Made by a program: the position numbers and the translations under genes. Source: Stachybotrys elegans (Eukaryota > Ascomycota > Sordariomycetes > Hypocreales > Stachybotryaceae). From it: DNA of 64,000 nt. The DNA lies in assembly GCA_020746835.1 (NCBI GenBank), contig JAGPNK010000004.1, positions 682,001 to 746,000 of the forward strand, in the 5' to 3' direction. The notes beneath the pieces are model-generated. The model saw only the letters and a program-made list of their open reading frames with translations. It had not been told where the DNA came from and did no database searches. Below are positions 45,799 through 56,752 of this stretch, one piece after another. Each line of letters starts with the position of its first letter. Position 1 is the first letter of the stretch.

Positions 45799-46824
45799 AT
45801 GAGTAGTCTACCAAAGGCCGACAAGGCCGTTGAGGACGCCGAGCTCTCCCAGCAGTATGGCGGCCGCCACACTGGCAAATGGGTCAGCAAGCTGCCTGCA
45901 TCCTGGATCCCATACGTACAGCTGGCCCGGCTGAGCCCCCCCGCTGGAGTCTTCCTCGTCTTTTTCCCTCACCTCTTTGGTGTTGTTCACGGCTCCATTC
46001 TCAAGCCGGTTCCTCTGACCCAGACGGTCCGCGCCGGTGCCCTCATGGGACTCGGCAGCTTCTTCCTCTCCAACGCCATCCACGGATGGAATGATCTCAT
46101 CGATGCACCGCTCGATGCTCAGGTCGAGCGTACCAAGGACCGACCCATTCCTCGGGGTGATGTCTCGCCTCGCGGCGCTCTCATCTTCACCCTGACCCAG
46201 GCTCTGGCTGGAGCTGGTGTTCTGTACTACCTCCCCCCGGCTACAGCTTGGACCGTTCTCCCCAGCATTGTGGCCAACTACTACTATCCCTACTCGAAGC
46301 GCCACACCAACTTCCCCCAAGTTGTTCTCGGTGTTGCTCTTGGCTGGGGTGTCAACGTCGGCACTGCCGCCATGGGTATTGTTCCTTGGGAGCACCCGGC
46401 TCTGATCCCAACCGCATGCCTCTTTACTTCCTCGGTTCTCTGGACGGTTATCTACGACACCATCTACGCCTTCCAGGATATTGAGGACGACACCAAGGTC
46501 GGCATTGGTAGCACAGCAGTCTTTTTCCGAAACAGCGCAAAGCCTTTCCTCTGGACGTGTCTCACCTCGCTCGTCGGTCTTCTTGGCTATTACGGCACCA
46601 CCAACAATCTGGGACCTGCCTTTTATGGCATCTCAGTCGGAGGCTGTGTTGCTTCTCTTGGTGCCATGATTGCCAATGTCGATCTCCAGGAGTCGGCCAG
46701 CTGCTGGTGGTGGTTCCGCTATGGATTCTGGCTGGCTGGTGGATCCATTGCAGGAGGCCTTCTGTCACAGTTCACCAAGGAGATTGCGGGCGGTGTGTTG
46801 TCACAGCTCTCCAAGCTCTTCTAA
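45799..46824 (+). CDS. UbiA-family prenyltransferase
   Basis: Single-exon integral membrane prenyltransferase of 341 residues. It shows the two Asp-rich motifs of the UbiA family: NDLIDAPLDAQVERTKDRP at about residue 98 (NDxxDxxxD) and YDTIYAFQDIEDDTKVG at about residue 219 (DxxxD). These bind the Mg-diphosphate of the prenyl donor. Eight or nine hydrophobic helices follow the family plan. The sequence resembles fungal 4-hydroxybenzoate polyprenyltransferase-like enzymes used in meroterpenoid pathways more than a mitochondrial COQ2: no clear mitochondrial presequence is visible and the N-terminus is polar (MSSLPKADKAVEDAEL). No polyketide synthase or terpene cyclase lies next to it, so the aromatic acceptor is unknown. 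Confidence 0.88.
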   Translation: MSSLPKADKAVEDAELSQQYGGRHTGKWVSKLPASWIPYVQLARLSPPAGVFLVFFPHLFGVVHGSILKPVPLTQTVRAGALMGLGSFFLSNAIHGWNDLIDAPLDAQVERTKDRPIPRGDVSPRGALIFTLTQALAGAGVLYYLPPATAWTVLPSIVANYYYPYSKRHTNFPQVVLGVALGWGVNVGTAAMGIVPWEHPALIPTACLFTSSVLWTVIYDTIYAFQDIEDDTKVGIGSTAVFFRNSAKPFLWTCLTSLVGLLGYYGTTNNLGPAFYGISVGGCVASLGAMIANVDLQESASCWWWFRYGFWLAGGSIAGGLLSQFTKEIAGGVLSQLSKLF

Positions 46825-47768
46825 GAAGTGCTGGACAAAATCATTGGTTCTGTTTGGGTGTGGAGTGAGTTTGCAACGGCAAGGTTGCTAGTAGCTGGTG
46901 TTGGGCGTTCCGTTTACGTAAATAGTTAATGAACATTGTACGACTCTACGAATGACTCTTGGGCTCAACATCTCATGGTTTGGCTGAAGTAGACGGTGAT
47001 GTTCAACTTAGAAATTGCTATGATGTACCTTGACACGTAGAATATATATTGTGCGAGCATTTCTACGTCATCTTTAATATCCTAGTCCGCTTTAAACATC
47101 CTTCTTACTCTGAGAGCACTGTATTGATTCCTGGTAGTTAGCTATCGCGCCTCTATTACCCATAAAAAATTCGACGAGGAACCTGGATGCATTATAACTT
47201 ATCTGAGGTGGCGTAGTATCATTTCATTCTGCACGTGTTGTTGTGGTGTTGTCAGATATAGTCTTATACTTCACTCATGTGTCATCCCCGGCCCGAAGCG
47301 GTGGGTAGATGGCCGTAGTCAAAAGATGCCAGGTGCTTAGTCAAAATTATACCAGTTGGGTCTTTTCTCCAGGGGTCTGTCTCTTGTCTGACCTCATCCC
47401 GTGGTTAAATGCATACACACTGCATCCTGGTCATGAGTCATAAATACTATTGCTGGTAACTAGGATGTTGTGTATACAAGTCGTGTAAGTCGTAGATTGA
47501 TGGGACTGCTAACCAAAGGGAGTTTCGATCAAGCATATGCCATCATTACAAAACGTCAAACCACACACTGGTGGAAACCGGAGGCTCCTCGGTGCAGCTA
47601 TCAGGGCCTTTCAGGCATGTATTATATTGATTTACTGTTACAGTGCTAGATGGTATCGTGTGCTATATTGACAATTTGAACAATACATAGAGGCCGACAT
47701 GTCCAAAACCTCATACGAACTCGCCGTCCACAGTATTAATAGTCCGCGGTTCCGGTTATGAACACCCC
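46825..47768. other. Intergenic between convergent genes, nothing recognised
   Basis: AT-rich 3' flank between the UbiA gene and the RGS-LOV gene, which converge. No open frame of note. Confidence 0.55.
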
Positions 47769-50004
47769 TCATTCGTATTCATCGTACGCCCGATGAGCCT
47801 CTGCAAAGTTACCGAGGCTCATCTGATCATCCTCCATGCTCTTTTGGTTCACTGGGTAGCGTACTGGTGGTGCTTCTTTGCGCTGGCTACGACCAAACGC
47901 GTCCGACTCTTCATCAACCAGCACGACCATCCACACACCGACAGTCTCGTTTAGCCCGAGGAGTGGGGTACAGTGTATCCAACGGGGTCGCCCTCGATCC
48001 TCGTCCGTCCTTCTGGTCGTCCAACGAACCTTGGCCGTGATACCGTTGCCCTCGGCAAAGGCCTGCGCGATGGTGTCGCGCACCATGCTGGAGCCTCCGA
48101 TCCGATCCATGAAGTGGCTTTGCAGCATTCCTGGGACACGAAGCGAAGGCGACGCAAACAGTACACGGAGATTTGGGTACGGTCGGATGAGGAGATAATT
48201 CTCATATACCCCGCTAAGGCGGCCGTTGGTATTCACATCAAGTGTCTGTAGAATCGGGTCTGAGTCCCTTCTCTCGATGGTGGCATCGTCACTTATTAAC
48301 AAGCGCGGCCTATGCCAGTTGTGCACGCTTTCGGCATATGTGACGTCCTCTTGCTGTGTGCGATACAGCAGGCCGCCAGAATCCCGGACCGTCTTGAGCT
48401 CGGAAAGGCTGAATTTCTCCGCCAGACGACGGAATTCATCTGCGGTGTCCTTTTCCTTAATCGGTTGTTCCTTCTCATAGCGCGTCTTATCGGCTTGGTT
48501 ATTGTTTTCTTGATCCATCAATCGTGCCAAGGACTCCAAGCCCGCGCAGGACTTTACCAGGCCCGAGACATCAACTTGGGCACCGATGTGGTATCTAACG
48601 ACACCGCGGGAATCCAGAAGGGGAGCCAACATGAGGAGATTCATGAAGGGAGACCCATCGCGACGATAGTTGAGGAAGGTTTCGCAGTGTTCTTGGCCAG
48701 CGTCGAGCTTCTCCCGGATTCGCTTGACACTGAAGGGATTGGTGTTGGGACCTTGAAGGAAGCGGCAATTGCGTCCAAGAACATGGTTCATGCCATACTG
48801 AGTGGTTCTGTGGAATTCTGCAAGTTTGTGAAATCAGCTATTGGACGAGACGCCGACTGTGTAGTGGCCGTTGACAACTTACCTTCGCTTGCAAAGACAA
48901 TCGGGTTATCCGGTCGGGAAGGGTCCGTGAGGCAGAATACCTCTGCCAGTCCCTCGGACTGCTCTCGCAGCTGAGGAGGAAGGGTGTTGGCGATTCTTCT
49001 CTTCACCGTGACGCTGACAGTCTGGATGTAGGTTTGGGTGATGAAGGCTGGCAGATCGTTGTTCGCCATTGTCTCGAACGCCTTGTCGGCCTTCTCACGC
49101 AGCGCTTGGGCTGTGATATCCGTCACTTTGTCTGCTGTGAAATCGAGACCTGGTATCACGTCGAGGTTGGCGCTCAAGGCGCTCGCGTATTCGATTGCCT
49201 GAAGCGCCTTCACTGCATCGAGGTAGTAGAGCAGAAGAGGTACCGACCTGGGCCGGAAAGCGTGCAGGAAATTCGTAAAGCGCTGGAGCAAAGACGGGTC
49301 CTGGAAGATGACGGCAAGATGCTTGATGGAGAAGAGCAGCTTAGACTGTGTCTCCAAGCTGTAAGGCTTGACGGTTGGATTGACCGGCACTACGAGGTCG
49401 AATGACGCAGGGTCAAACTCCTCCTCTGTGAGCGGCTTAAGGCCATCTTGGTCGGTCACCTGGAGTCCAGGCAAGATGCTTGGCTCATGGGACGACGCGG
49501 TAGAAGACAATACACGAGAGGGTGTAAACGACCGAGAATGGACGGACGTGGCGCTGTTTGAGATTGTCGAGCTAGAACGCGGGCGAATCTGAAGCTCGCT
49601 GCCGGCATCCAGCGACGCCGCATCTCCATCATGGCGAGGCAGTGCCCATTGGTGGCTTTCTTTGGACCTGCATGGATTCTTAGCATGGAACTCAGTGAAT
49701 CAGAACGAAGCATTTACGTCAAGGGCTTCATGGAGGATGACCTGGGGCCCGGCAACGGGTACATGTTCTGCATCTTTGACTTTCCCTTGGGTAATTCTTG
49801 GTTTCTAAACGCAGGGTCGAATGCAATCTGCTCAATTAAGCAGGCAGCGCCGTCGTGAGACCCCAAAGGAATGCTGGGGGCCGCCGCGGGCTCGCTTCCG
49901 CTGTCTCCGCTGGCGTCGAAGGCTGACAAGGCGTGGACGCCTTTTTTCCTGGAATGGGTGCGAGAATCGCGATGGTGCTTGTCGCGCGAGTGGGTGTGAG
50001 GCAT
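47769..50004 (-). CDS. RGS-LOV blue-light photoreceptor (BcLOV4-type)
   Basis: Three exons on the minus strand: 49718-50004, 48883-49667 and 47769-48817 (2121 bases, 706 residues), all phases consistent. A basic, low-complexity N-terminus (HSRDKHHRDSRTHSRKK) is followed by an RGS domain at about residues 195-330 (KPYSLETQSKLLFSIKHLAV, RFTNFLHAFRP). The flavin-binding LOV domain starts near residue 338 (VFCLTDPSRPDNPIVFASEE). The second intron falls inside it; splicing recreates FHRTTQYGMNHVLGRNCRFL, with the photoactive Cys at about 375 in the GRNCRFLQ motif. The rest of the LOV core (NYRRDGSPFMNLLMLAPL, YHIGAQVDVSGL) is intact. A helical linker and a second PAS-like domain follow. Characterised RGS-LOV proteins move to membranes under blue light. 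Whether the RGS part is an active GAP is unknown. Confidence 0.92.
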
Positions 50005-52384
50005 GTCTGGGGGCCGCAGGGGCAGAATCTCGTCGTTTTGCTTTTTGTGATGTCTCTCTGTCTGACAGGGGGACAGTCAGTCGAGACGACGGCAGATGGC
50101 TCTGCGAGACCTTGCGAGACCTGAGACCTAGGATCCGAGCATGTGAAAACAAATGTGCGTCACCGCACTTCAGCTGCTACAAGCATGTTCCAGATGGGCT
50201 CTAGGCATGTTATATAGGAGGAACCGCCGCGTCATGGCTGTCTCCCTTCTCGCTACGAGGACAGAATGAGACAAACGGCCCGTCTGTCTGCCGAGCGAAG
50301 GACTGAAAGACACTTTCGCATCCGAAGAGCCTGCCTATCAGCCATCCAGACTACTGATCCATCGCCTTGGCAGATAAAGCTAGCGACAAGACTAGCGACG
50401 GCATTTGCTGTCTCACGAGCAAAGCGGGTCAAGGTTTGTGAGACACGATCGAGTTTTTGCGTGCTCGATCTGCGGAACCTTGTCACCGTCGCGCTGATCG
50501 AGACTTGGAGGATACCAGCTTGTATGAATTGTAACTAGCGCTGATGGTAGGGATCATGATAACCTCAGCTCAATGCTAAGAGCCCTGAAGGAAGACGGCC
50601 GCCGCCCCGGTGATAGGCATGGAGAACTTCCTATTACTGATGCTGGCTGTCTTGTACATAACGGTGCTCCCTCGGCAATCTGTATCGTGTAAACGCCCTG
50701 TTTCCTTGCTTTTCATCTCACTTCGTCCGCCGCCCCTGTCCCTTAATAGCGTGGCCAACCTTGCAGGCTAGCCGCCACGGGTTACGCTGCCTTCGGCCCT
50801 GTCAAAGCTGCAATTGAGATCAAGAATACGTACGGTATGACTGGGTCTTGATAGCCGCGTGTCTCCACTGTCCCTAGCAGAGATACACTGGCAATGCCGG
50901 TCATTCGACTCCATGTGTGCCATGACTAGGACAGCGTGCAAACAAGGTTCTTCCCTCCAAAGACGGACAGCAAGCCGGGTCAATCAGTCAGCTTTAGGCT
51001 TGTCTTTCGGTTGAAAACACGTGGTTGCCGGTCGATTGCCATGTGGCTCACGGCTAGACTGCCAGCTATAGATTCTCATATTATCCATAGCAAAACTTGA
51101 TACCATCAAGCTCTCACACGCAATTATCCGTACATGGAGGATAGTTAGGGCCCTTGGCACCAATATCACCAATGGCTTTCAGTCTACCCTCCTCCCATCG
51201 ACACAGTATTGGATTATTGCCGTATCCGCCGCGTTCATCTATTGCGGAGACCTTTAAATTGATCTTCAGGGAACCCCAGGTCGGCTTCTGGAGAAGACCA
51301 CTTGGTGGGGTTTGATGACCCCGGGGCCTGTAACTACCGTTCATCGTTCATCGAGAAACGCTATCTCATCAATGGTGTTTCGATGCGGATGAACCCATCA
51401 GGATCGGGAGCCAATTACCCACATTTAGCATCATGGGCTGTGATATGCCTGCTCTGGAATCAATGGGGTAGAATATTAGCGAGACCGGATACGATGAGCC
51501 CCAAGTCTGATAAGACAGTGATAGATGGCGGCGCCTGGTCAATAGCATGAATGGCGCACGCAGCTCTCCACGGTATATTGGCTTACATGATTCTATACTT
51601 GTGGTATTGCGAATGTCGGGGTGTATTGCTTTTTATGACGCTACCGCATCATTTGGCTTTTCTCTCCTTTGCGCGTGATAGCGATGTCGGAGATGAGCTT
51701 GCATTATCCGTCCTAGAGTTCTCCAATTTACAGCACTGCGAGACGTTATCCGTATGGACTCTGCTGACCAGAGGCTTTGGGTAGATTGAGTTGCTTGTTC
51801 ATTTCGGGCATAATGAAGCAGGTGAATAGGTGCTGGCAGGTGATCCCAGCACAACAGTGTGTCCGGCAGCACAACCTCTAGCACCTCGTGGTACTAATCA
51901 TGAAATACTCCCAAGAACTAGGTTCTAAAGCACCTCCTCTGTCAACCTCGCCCAGATGTACATGAGCCACGCGCAGGCGCCCAGGTTGTGAAGTTTGGGT
52001 CACCACTTTGCATGACATTGTACCCGGAATGCCTATCAACTCATCCAGATTACCCATCTTGCGGTCATTGGCAAGGTTGCATGCCAGGAGCCTCGATTTG
52101 ACAAGGGGAGGGGATATGCTCGGGGTTGCCCATTGCGCCGTGCATCAGATCCCTCAACTTAAACAAAAGACTGTCATTTAAATCCGATATTTTCTGATGC
52201 AAATACAGTTGCGCAGCTATTCAGATCAACTCACCCGTAGCCATCATGCGACTGTCCGTGGTTATCCAGGTCATAGGTAATGGGTTGACACGTAATATTG
52301 CCCAACCCAACCCAACCACTGCACATTATCTTGGGCGTCCGAGGTGGTTACCTTAGACGTTTAACCCCGCACGATTTCATTCTC
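50005..52384. other. Long intergenic region between divergent genes
   Basis: 2.4 kb containing the promoters of the RGS-LOV gene (minus; a TATATAA-like site near 50211) and of the GH43 gene. A short minus-strand frame at 51114-51344 has no recognisable domain. No repeat or RNA gene seen. Confidence 0.45.
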
Positions 52385-52391
52385 GGCTAAA
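52385..52391 (+). promoter_or_regulatory. XlnR/Xyr1-type site GGCTAAA
   Basis: Exact match to the XlnR consensus GGCTAAA, 129 bases upstream of the GH43 ATG. Xylanolytic genes in filamentous ascomycetes are commonly activated through this site. One copy only, so a chance match is possible. Confidence 0.5.
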
Positions 52392-52447
52392 TCGAATACT
52401 GGGTCCAAACCCGCGGCAAAGGTAACAATGTTGACAATCATGGTCAG

Positions 52448-52454
52448 TATAAAG
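52448..52454 (+). promoter_or_regulatory. TATA box of the GH43 gene
   Basis: TATAAAG, 66 bases before the ATG at 52520. Confidence 0.5.
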
Positions 52455-52519
52455 CCTGGTTCTGCTTCACCAACCTGCAAAGTGTGTTGTCGCTCCCCAG
52501 TCTCTCTCACGCCGTCAAC

Positions 52520-54136
52520 ATGCCTCTTGTGCGAAACCCCATCCTCCCTGGATTCAACCCGGATCCATCCATCCTCCGAGTCGGAAATGACTACTACATC
52601 GCCACCTCCACCTTCGAGTGGTTCCCGGGCGTCCAGATCCACCACTCCAGAGACCTCGCCAACTGGGAGCTCGTAACGCGGCCGCTGACTCGCAAGGCCC
52701 AGCTGGACATGAGAGGTGACCCGGACAGCTGCGGAATCTGGGCCCCCTGCCTCACTCATGACGGCGACAAGTTCTGGCTCGTGTACACCGATGTCAAGCG
52801 CAAGGACGGCTCATTCAAAGACACGCACAACTACATTGTCACGGCCCCGTCGATTGAAGGCCCGTGGTCGGACCCTTACTTTGTCAACTCGTCCGGATTT
52901 GACCCGTCGCTGTTCCACGATGAAGATGGCCGCAAATGGTTCGTCAACATGATCACGGATCACCGAAGGCGCCCTCGCGCTTTTGCTGGCATCTTCCTGC
53001 AGGAGTGGGATCCGGCAAAGGGAAAGCTCGTGGGCCCTCGGAAGAACATCTTTGTTGGAACAGAGCTGGGGCTCGTCGAAGGACCCCACCTGTACAAGCG
53101 AAACGGATGGTATTATCTGCTGACTGCTGAGGGCGGTACAGCCTATACCCACGCTTGCACGCTGGCGCGGTCGAAGGACATTTGGGGCCCCTACGAGACG
53201 CACCCGGACAAGTACATCATCACGTCCAAGGACCATCCACTGACGGCGTTGCAACGTGCCGGCCACGGCGACATTGTCGACACGCCGGATGGCAGGACGT
53301 ACGTGGTTCACCTGTCCGGACGACCCATCACCCAGAAACGCCGCTGCCCTCTAGGCCGCGAAACTGCCCTCCAGGAGGCGTACTGGAGCGACGATGACTG
53401 GCTGTACGTCAAGAACGGCCCTGTTCCATCGCTATATGTCGAGGTCCCTGGTTCATCCAACGAAAAAGCCTACTGGTCCGAAAAGACGTACACATTCGAG
53501 GACGGCCTGCCCAAGGACTTCCAGTGGCTTCGCACGCCTGAGCCTGAGCGCATCTTCAACACCGACAGCGGCAAGCTGAAGCTCATCGGCCGCGAGAGCA
53601 TTGGCTCGTGGTTCGAGCAGTCGCTAGTCGCCCGCCGCCAGACGCACTTCTCCTACGACGCCGAGACGCTCATCGACTTCTCGCCCAAGGACGAGCGGCA
53701 ATTCGCCGGCCTGACGGCCTACTACTGCCGCTACAACTTCTTCTACCTGACTGTGACTGCCGACGCCGACGGCACCCGGGAGCTCCTCATCCAGAGCTCC
53801 GAGGCCTCATGGCCCGACGGCAAGCTGCAGTTCCCCATGGCCCCGCACGTCAGCATTCCAGCCTATGGCAAGGTCAAGCTAGCGCTGAGCATCCGTGGCG
53901 ATCAGCTGCAGTTCTTTTACGCCCTCGGCGAGGCCGAGGACCTGCAGAAGATCGGCCCCGTCTGGGACGCCTCGATCCTGTCCGACGAGTGCGGAGGCCA
54001 TCAGGCACATGGAAGCTTCACGGGCGCCTTTGTTGGGTTGGCATGCTCGGATGTAAACGGCACGGCTGCGACGGCAACCTTTGACTACATGATATACAAG
54101 CCGGTGCATCATCGCTTGGATCGATACGATGTTTGA
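52520..54136 (+). CDS. GH43 beta-xylosidase / alpha-L-arabinofuranosidase, intracellular type
   Basis: Intronless glycoside hydrolase family 43 enzyme, 538 residues, from the ATG at 52520 (MPLVRNPILPGFNPDPSIL); the frame is open 12 codons upstream but family members start here. The N-terminal five-bladed propeller has the general base Asp in NPDPS, the pKa-modulating Asp in GFDPSLFHD and the general acid Glu in GLVEGPHLYKR. The C-terminal half is the GH43 C2 beta-sandwich (SLVARRQTHFSYDAETLID, GLTAYYCRYNFFYL). It has no signal peptide, so it probably cleaves imported xylo- or arabino-oligosaccharides inside the cell. A TATA box and an XlnR-type site lie upstream, consistent with xylan induction. 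It precedes a secreted carboxylesterase on the same strand. Confidence 0.93.
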   Translation: MPLVRNPILPGFNPDPSILRVGNDYYIATSTFEWFPGVQIHHSRDLANWELVTRPLTRKAQLDMRGDPDSCGIWAPCLTHDGDKFWLVYTDVKRKDGSFKDTHNYIVTAPSIEGPWSDPYFVNSSGFDPSLFHDEDGRKWFVNMITDHRRRPRAFAGIFLQEWDPAKGKLVGPRKNIFVGTELGLVEGPHLYKRNGWYYLLTAEGGTAYTHACTLARSKDIWGPYETHPDKYIITSKDHPLTALQRAGHGDIVDTPDGRTYVVHLSGRPITQKRRCPLGRETALQEAYWSDDDWLYVKNGPVPSLYVEVPGSSNEKAYWSEKTYTFEDGLPKDFQWLRTPEPERIFNTDSGKLKLIGRESIGSWFEQSLVARRQTHFSYDAETLIDFSPKDERQFAGLTAYYCRYNFFYLTVTADADGTRELLIQSSEASWPDGKLQFPMAPHVSIPAYGKVKLALSIRGDQLQFFYALGEAEDLQKIGPVWDASILSDECGGHQAHGSFTGAFVGLACSDVNGTAATATFDYMIYKPVHHRLDRYDV

Positions 54137-54589
54137 GGGATACCTGTAGCCTTAGAAGCACATGGCTGGCCGACACCACTCGCATGCTTGCTGTGCCACG
54201 AAAGGTACATAGGTCGATAGATTAAACCTCCTTGCGCCACCGCCGTGTATTCATCGTGATACCACGTTTCAAGTATTACAGCGATATGACGCGTGATCAC
54301 AATGCACATCTCAGACGTGTCTTGCCCATGAAGCTCTTATCCTTAGAAATATCTACGGGTATGACCCTCTGTGACGCCCAGACAACCATTGTTGCTGATT
54401 CTTCTGGATATCTTTGGGACTATGACTCGCGCCATTAATCGACCGATGATCTGCAGCTCCCTACAAAGTCAGTTTGCGTGGCGTGGATATCACAAAGATG
54501 AGCACGAGGCTGCCTTGCATTAAAGCGTGACCCCTGTGTGTCTGATACCCTGTTTATTCTGCTCACTGCTCTACACTATCGGCAACGAC
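54137..54589. other. Intergenic
   Basis: 3' flank of GH43 and promoter of the carboxylesterase; no gene or clear site seen. Confidence 0.5.
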
Positions 54590-56230
54590 ATGTTCGGCCA
54601 GCGTATCCTTTCCCTTGCCCTCTTGGCAACTTCGGTCACTGCTGTCCAGGAGACGGTCGACCTCGGATACAGTCGCTATCACGGACAGGCACTGGACAAC
54701 GGCATCACACAATGGTACGGCATGCGCTACGCCGCAGCTCCCATCGGGAACCTGAGGTTCATGCCGCCGCAAGATCCTGTGTACCAGGATGGAGTACAAG
54801 AGGCACAATACGTGAGCTGCTAGCTTCGTGTAGTAATTTGAGCAGCCGATGACCGTGTGCAGGGAGGTGCGACATGCCTGCCGACGGAGCATCACAGTTT
54901 TGAAGCGGGTGCGTCAGAGGATTGCTTGTTCATCAATGTTCAAGCCCCTTCCAGTGCAACGGAGGAGTCTCGCTTGCCCGTCATGCTCTACATACAAGGC
55001 GGCGGCTACAGCCTCAACTCAAGCCCTAACCTTAACGCGGCGGGATTGATCGCGGCCGCCTCCTACGAGATGATGGCGGTGAGCTTCAACTACCGCGTCG
55101 GTCCATACGGCTTCATGTCCGACGGTAAAGACATCGCGGCCAATCTCGGGCTCAAAGACCAAATCAAGGCCATGGAGTGGGTGCGGGAGCATGCTGCACT
55201 GTTTGGAGGTAACCCAGATCATATAGTCTTGGTCGGTGTGAGTGCTGGTGCCGGATGCATCAGTCTTCATCTCACAGCTTACGGTGGAGTGGACAATGGC
55301 CTTTTCCATGGTGCTATCGTCGAATCTCCTCCGTTCTCCACCATGCTTGATGTGGCTCAGTCGAAATACCAGTACACCAACTTTGCTACGAGGCTCGGGT
55401 GCTATGGGGAGGGGACTCTCGAGTGCTTGCGCAGCAAAACAGCCGAGGAGATACAGCAAGTCAACTTCAATATCCCCTTGCCCGGAGGTGCCAAGCCTCC
55501 AGAGTGGCAGTGGCTACCAGTGATTGATGGGGATCTGATAACCGACTATACGTACAGGGCATTCGACAGGGGCAACTTCATCAGAGTGCCAGCCATATTT
55601 GGCGCCGATGCCAACGACGGCACCAAGTTTGTGCCCTCCACACTATCCTCGCTGGCCGAAAGCAACCAGTGGCTGCTGAACCAGTATCCCACCTTGACGC
55701 TCGACCAGTTTGCCGATATCGCCTCAATGTATCCTAATCCAAATGAAAGTTGCCCTGCCACCGGCTGCTATTGGCGACAAGCCAGCAACGTATATGGAGA
55801 AATGCGATTCCTGTGCCCGGCCATATTCATGAACACGGCCATGAGCGCACACGGAGTGATGACATCCTACTCTTACATGTGGAATGTCAGCGACCCTGCA
55901 CAGATGGAAGCCGGAGAAGGCGTGCCTCACATTATCGAGGTTGACGCCTGGCTGGGACCGGGGTATTCCAACCCCCCAGAGAGCTACAAACCCGGACAGA
56001 TGAATGCAGAAGCATCGCCTGTCATACAGGGCTACTGGACCAGTTTCATCCGATACCTCGACCCAAACCCGTATCGCCGGGCTGGCTCGGCAGAGTGGTC
56101 CCCTTGGTCAGAGGATAAGGCCTGGTTGGTGTTTGGAGTTGAAGGCAGGACCGACATGGAGTTCATCGGGGACGAGTTGGAACGAAGATGTAATTACTGG
56201 GCTGACAATGCAGTCGCTTTAACAATTTAA
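54590..56230 (+). CDS. Type B carboxylesterase (secreted)
   Basis: Exons 54590-54811 and 54863-56230 (1590 bases, 529 residues); the GT-AG intron joins EAQY to GGATCLPTEHHSFEAG. The start MFGQRILSLALLATSVTA is a signal peptide, so secretion is expected. Conserved family features are the Cys loop (GATCLP), SEDCLFINVQAP, the oxyanion loop YIQGGGYSLN, the nucleophile motif GVSAGAG at about residues 198-204, an ADANDG acidic motif and a GVPHIIEVDAWLG segment with the candidate catalytic His. The elbow is GVSAGAG in place of GESAGA, but Ser is present. It differs clearly from the carboxylesterase at the left end. The substrate is unknown; placement next to a xylan-active GH43 would fit a role in plant-polymer ester removal, which is inference only. 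Confidence 0.9.
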
Positions 56231-56752
56231 TGGCAGCAGCTGGTCAGTCCACACATAGAACAGCGAGCAGGTGTTTGACGTCCAAAACATGTCGTAGAGC
56301 GACCGGTCCGCCATTGTCTGCTCCAATTATGCATGTACATTGAACAAGCACGGAATGAGTGACCGCTAGAAGTGTGAAATGGCTGAGAGTCAACGTGGGG
56401 TTTACATCTCATTCACTTTCGTTGTGTCCGCAAAGCATACTATTACAATACTGCGCATGCCAAATACCTTGTTTTCGCTCTAAGTTAGGAGTGTGGTTTG
56501 GCAGTACAAGATGTACAGCCTTCTGTGCCACATGCACATTCACCCTTAGAACAACTCTCTTGTGTTTCCCTCTGCACCTTGATCTCTTGCGTTCGTCTTC
56601 GTACAAAACTTTGCCGTAAACCAATAAACCTTCGGTTCTTACCAGACCTTGCACTTGTTCTTGTTCCTTTCTTCATTCCCAAATACAAAGACTCGACACA
56701 CACAAGGCCGTACTGATGTGAGGTATCCTTTCGCTTTACACTTTCACCAGCT
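56231..56752. other. Intergenic
   Basis: Promoter of the following gene, with pyrimidine-rich stretches near 56560-56720; nothing else recognised. Confidence 0.5.
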
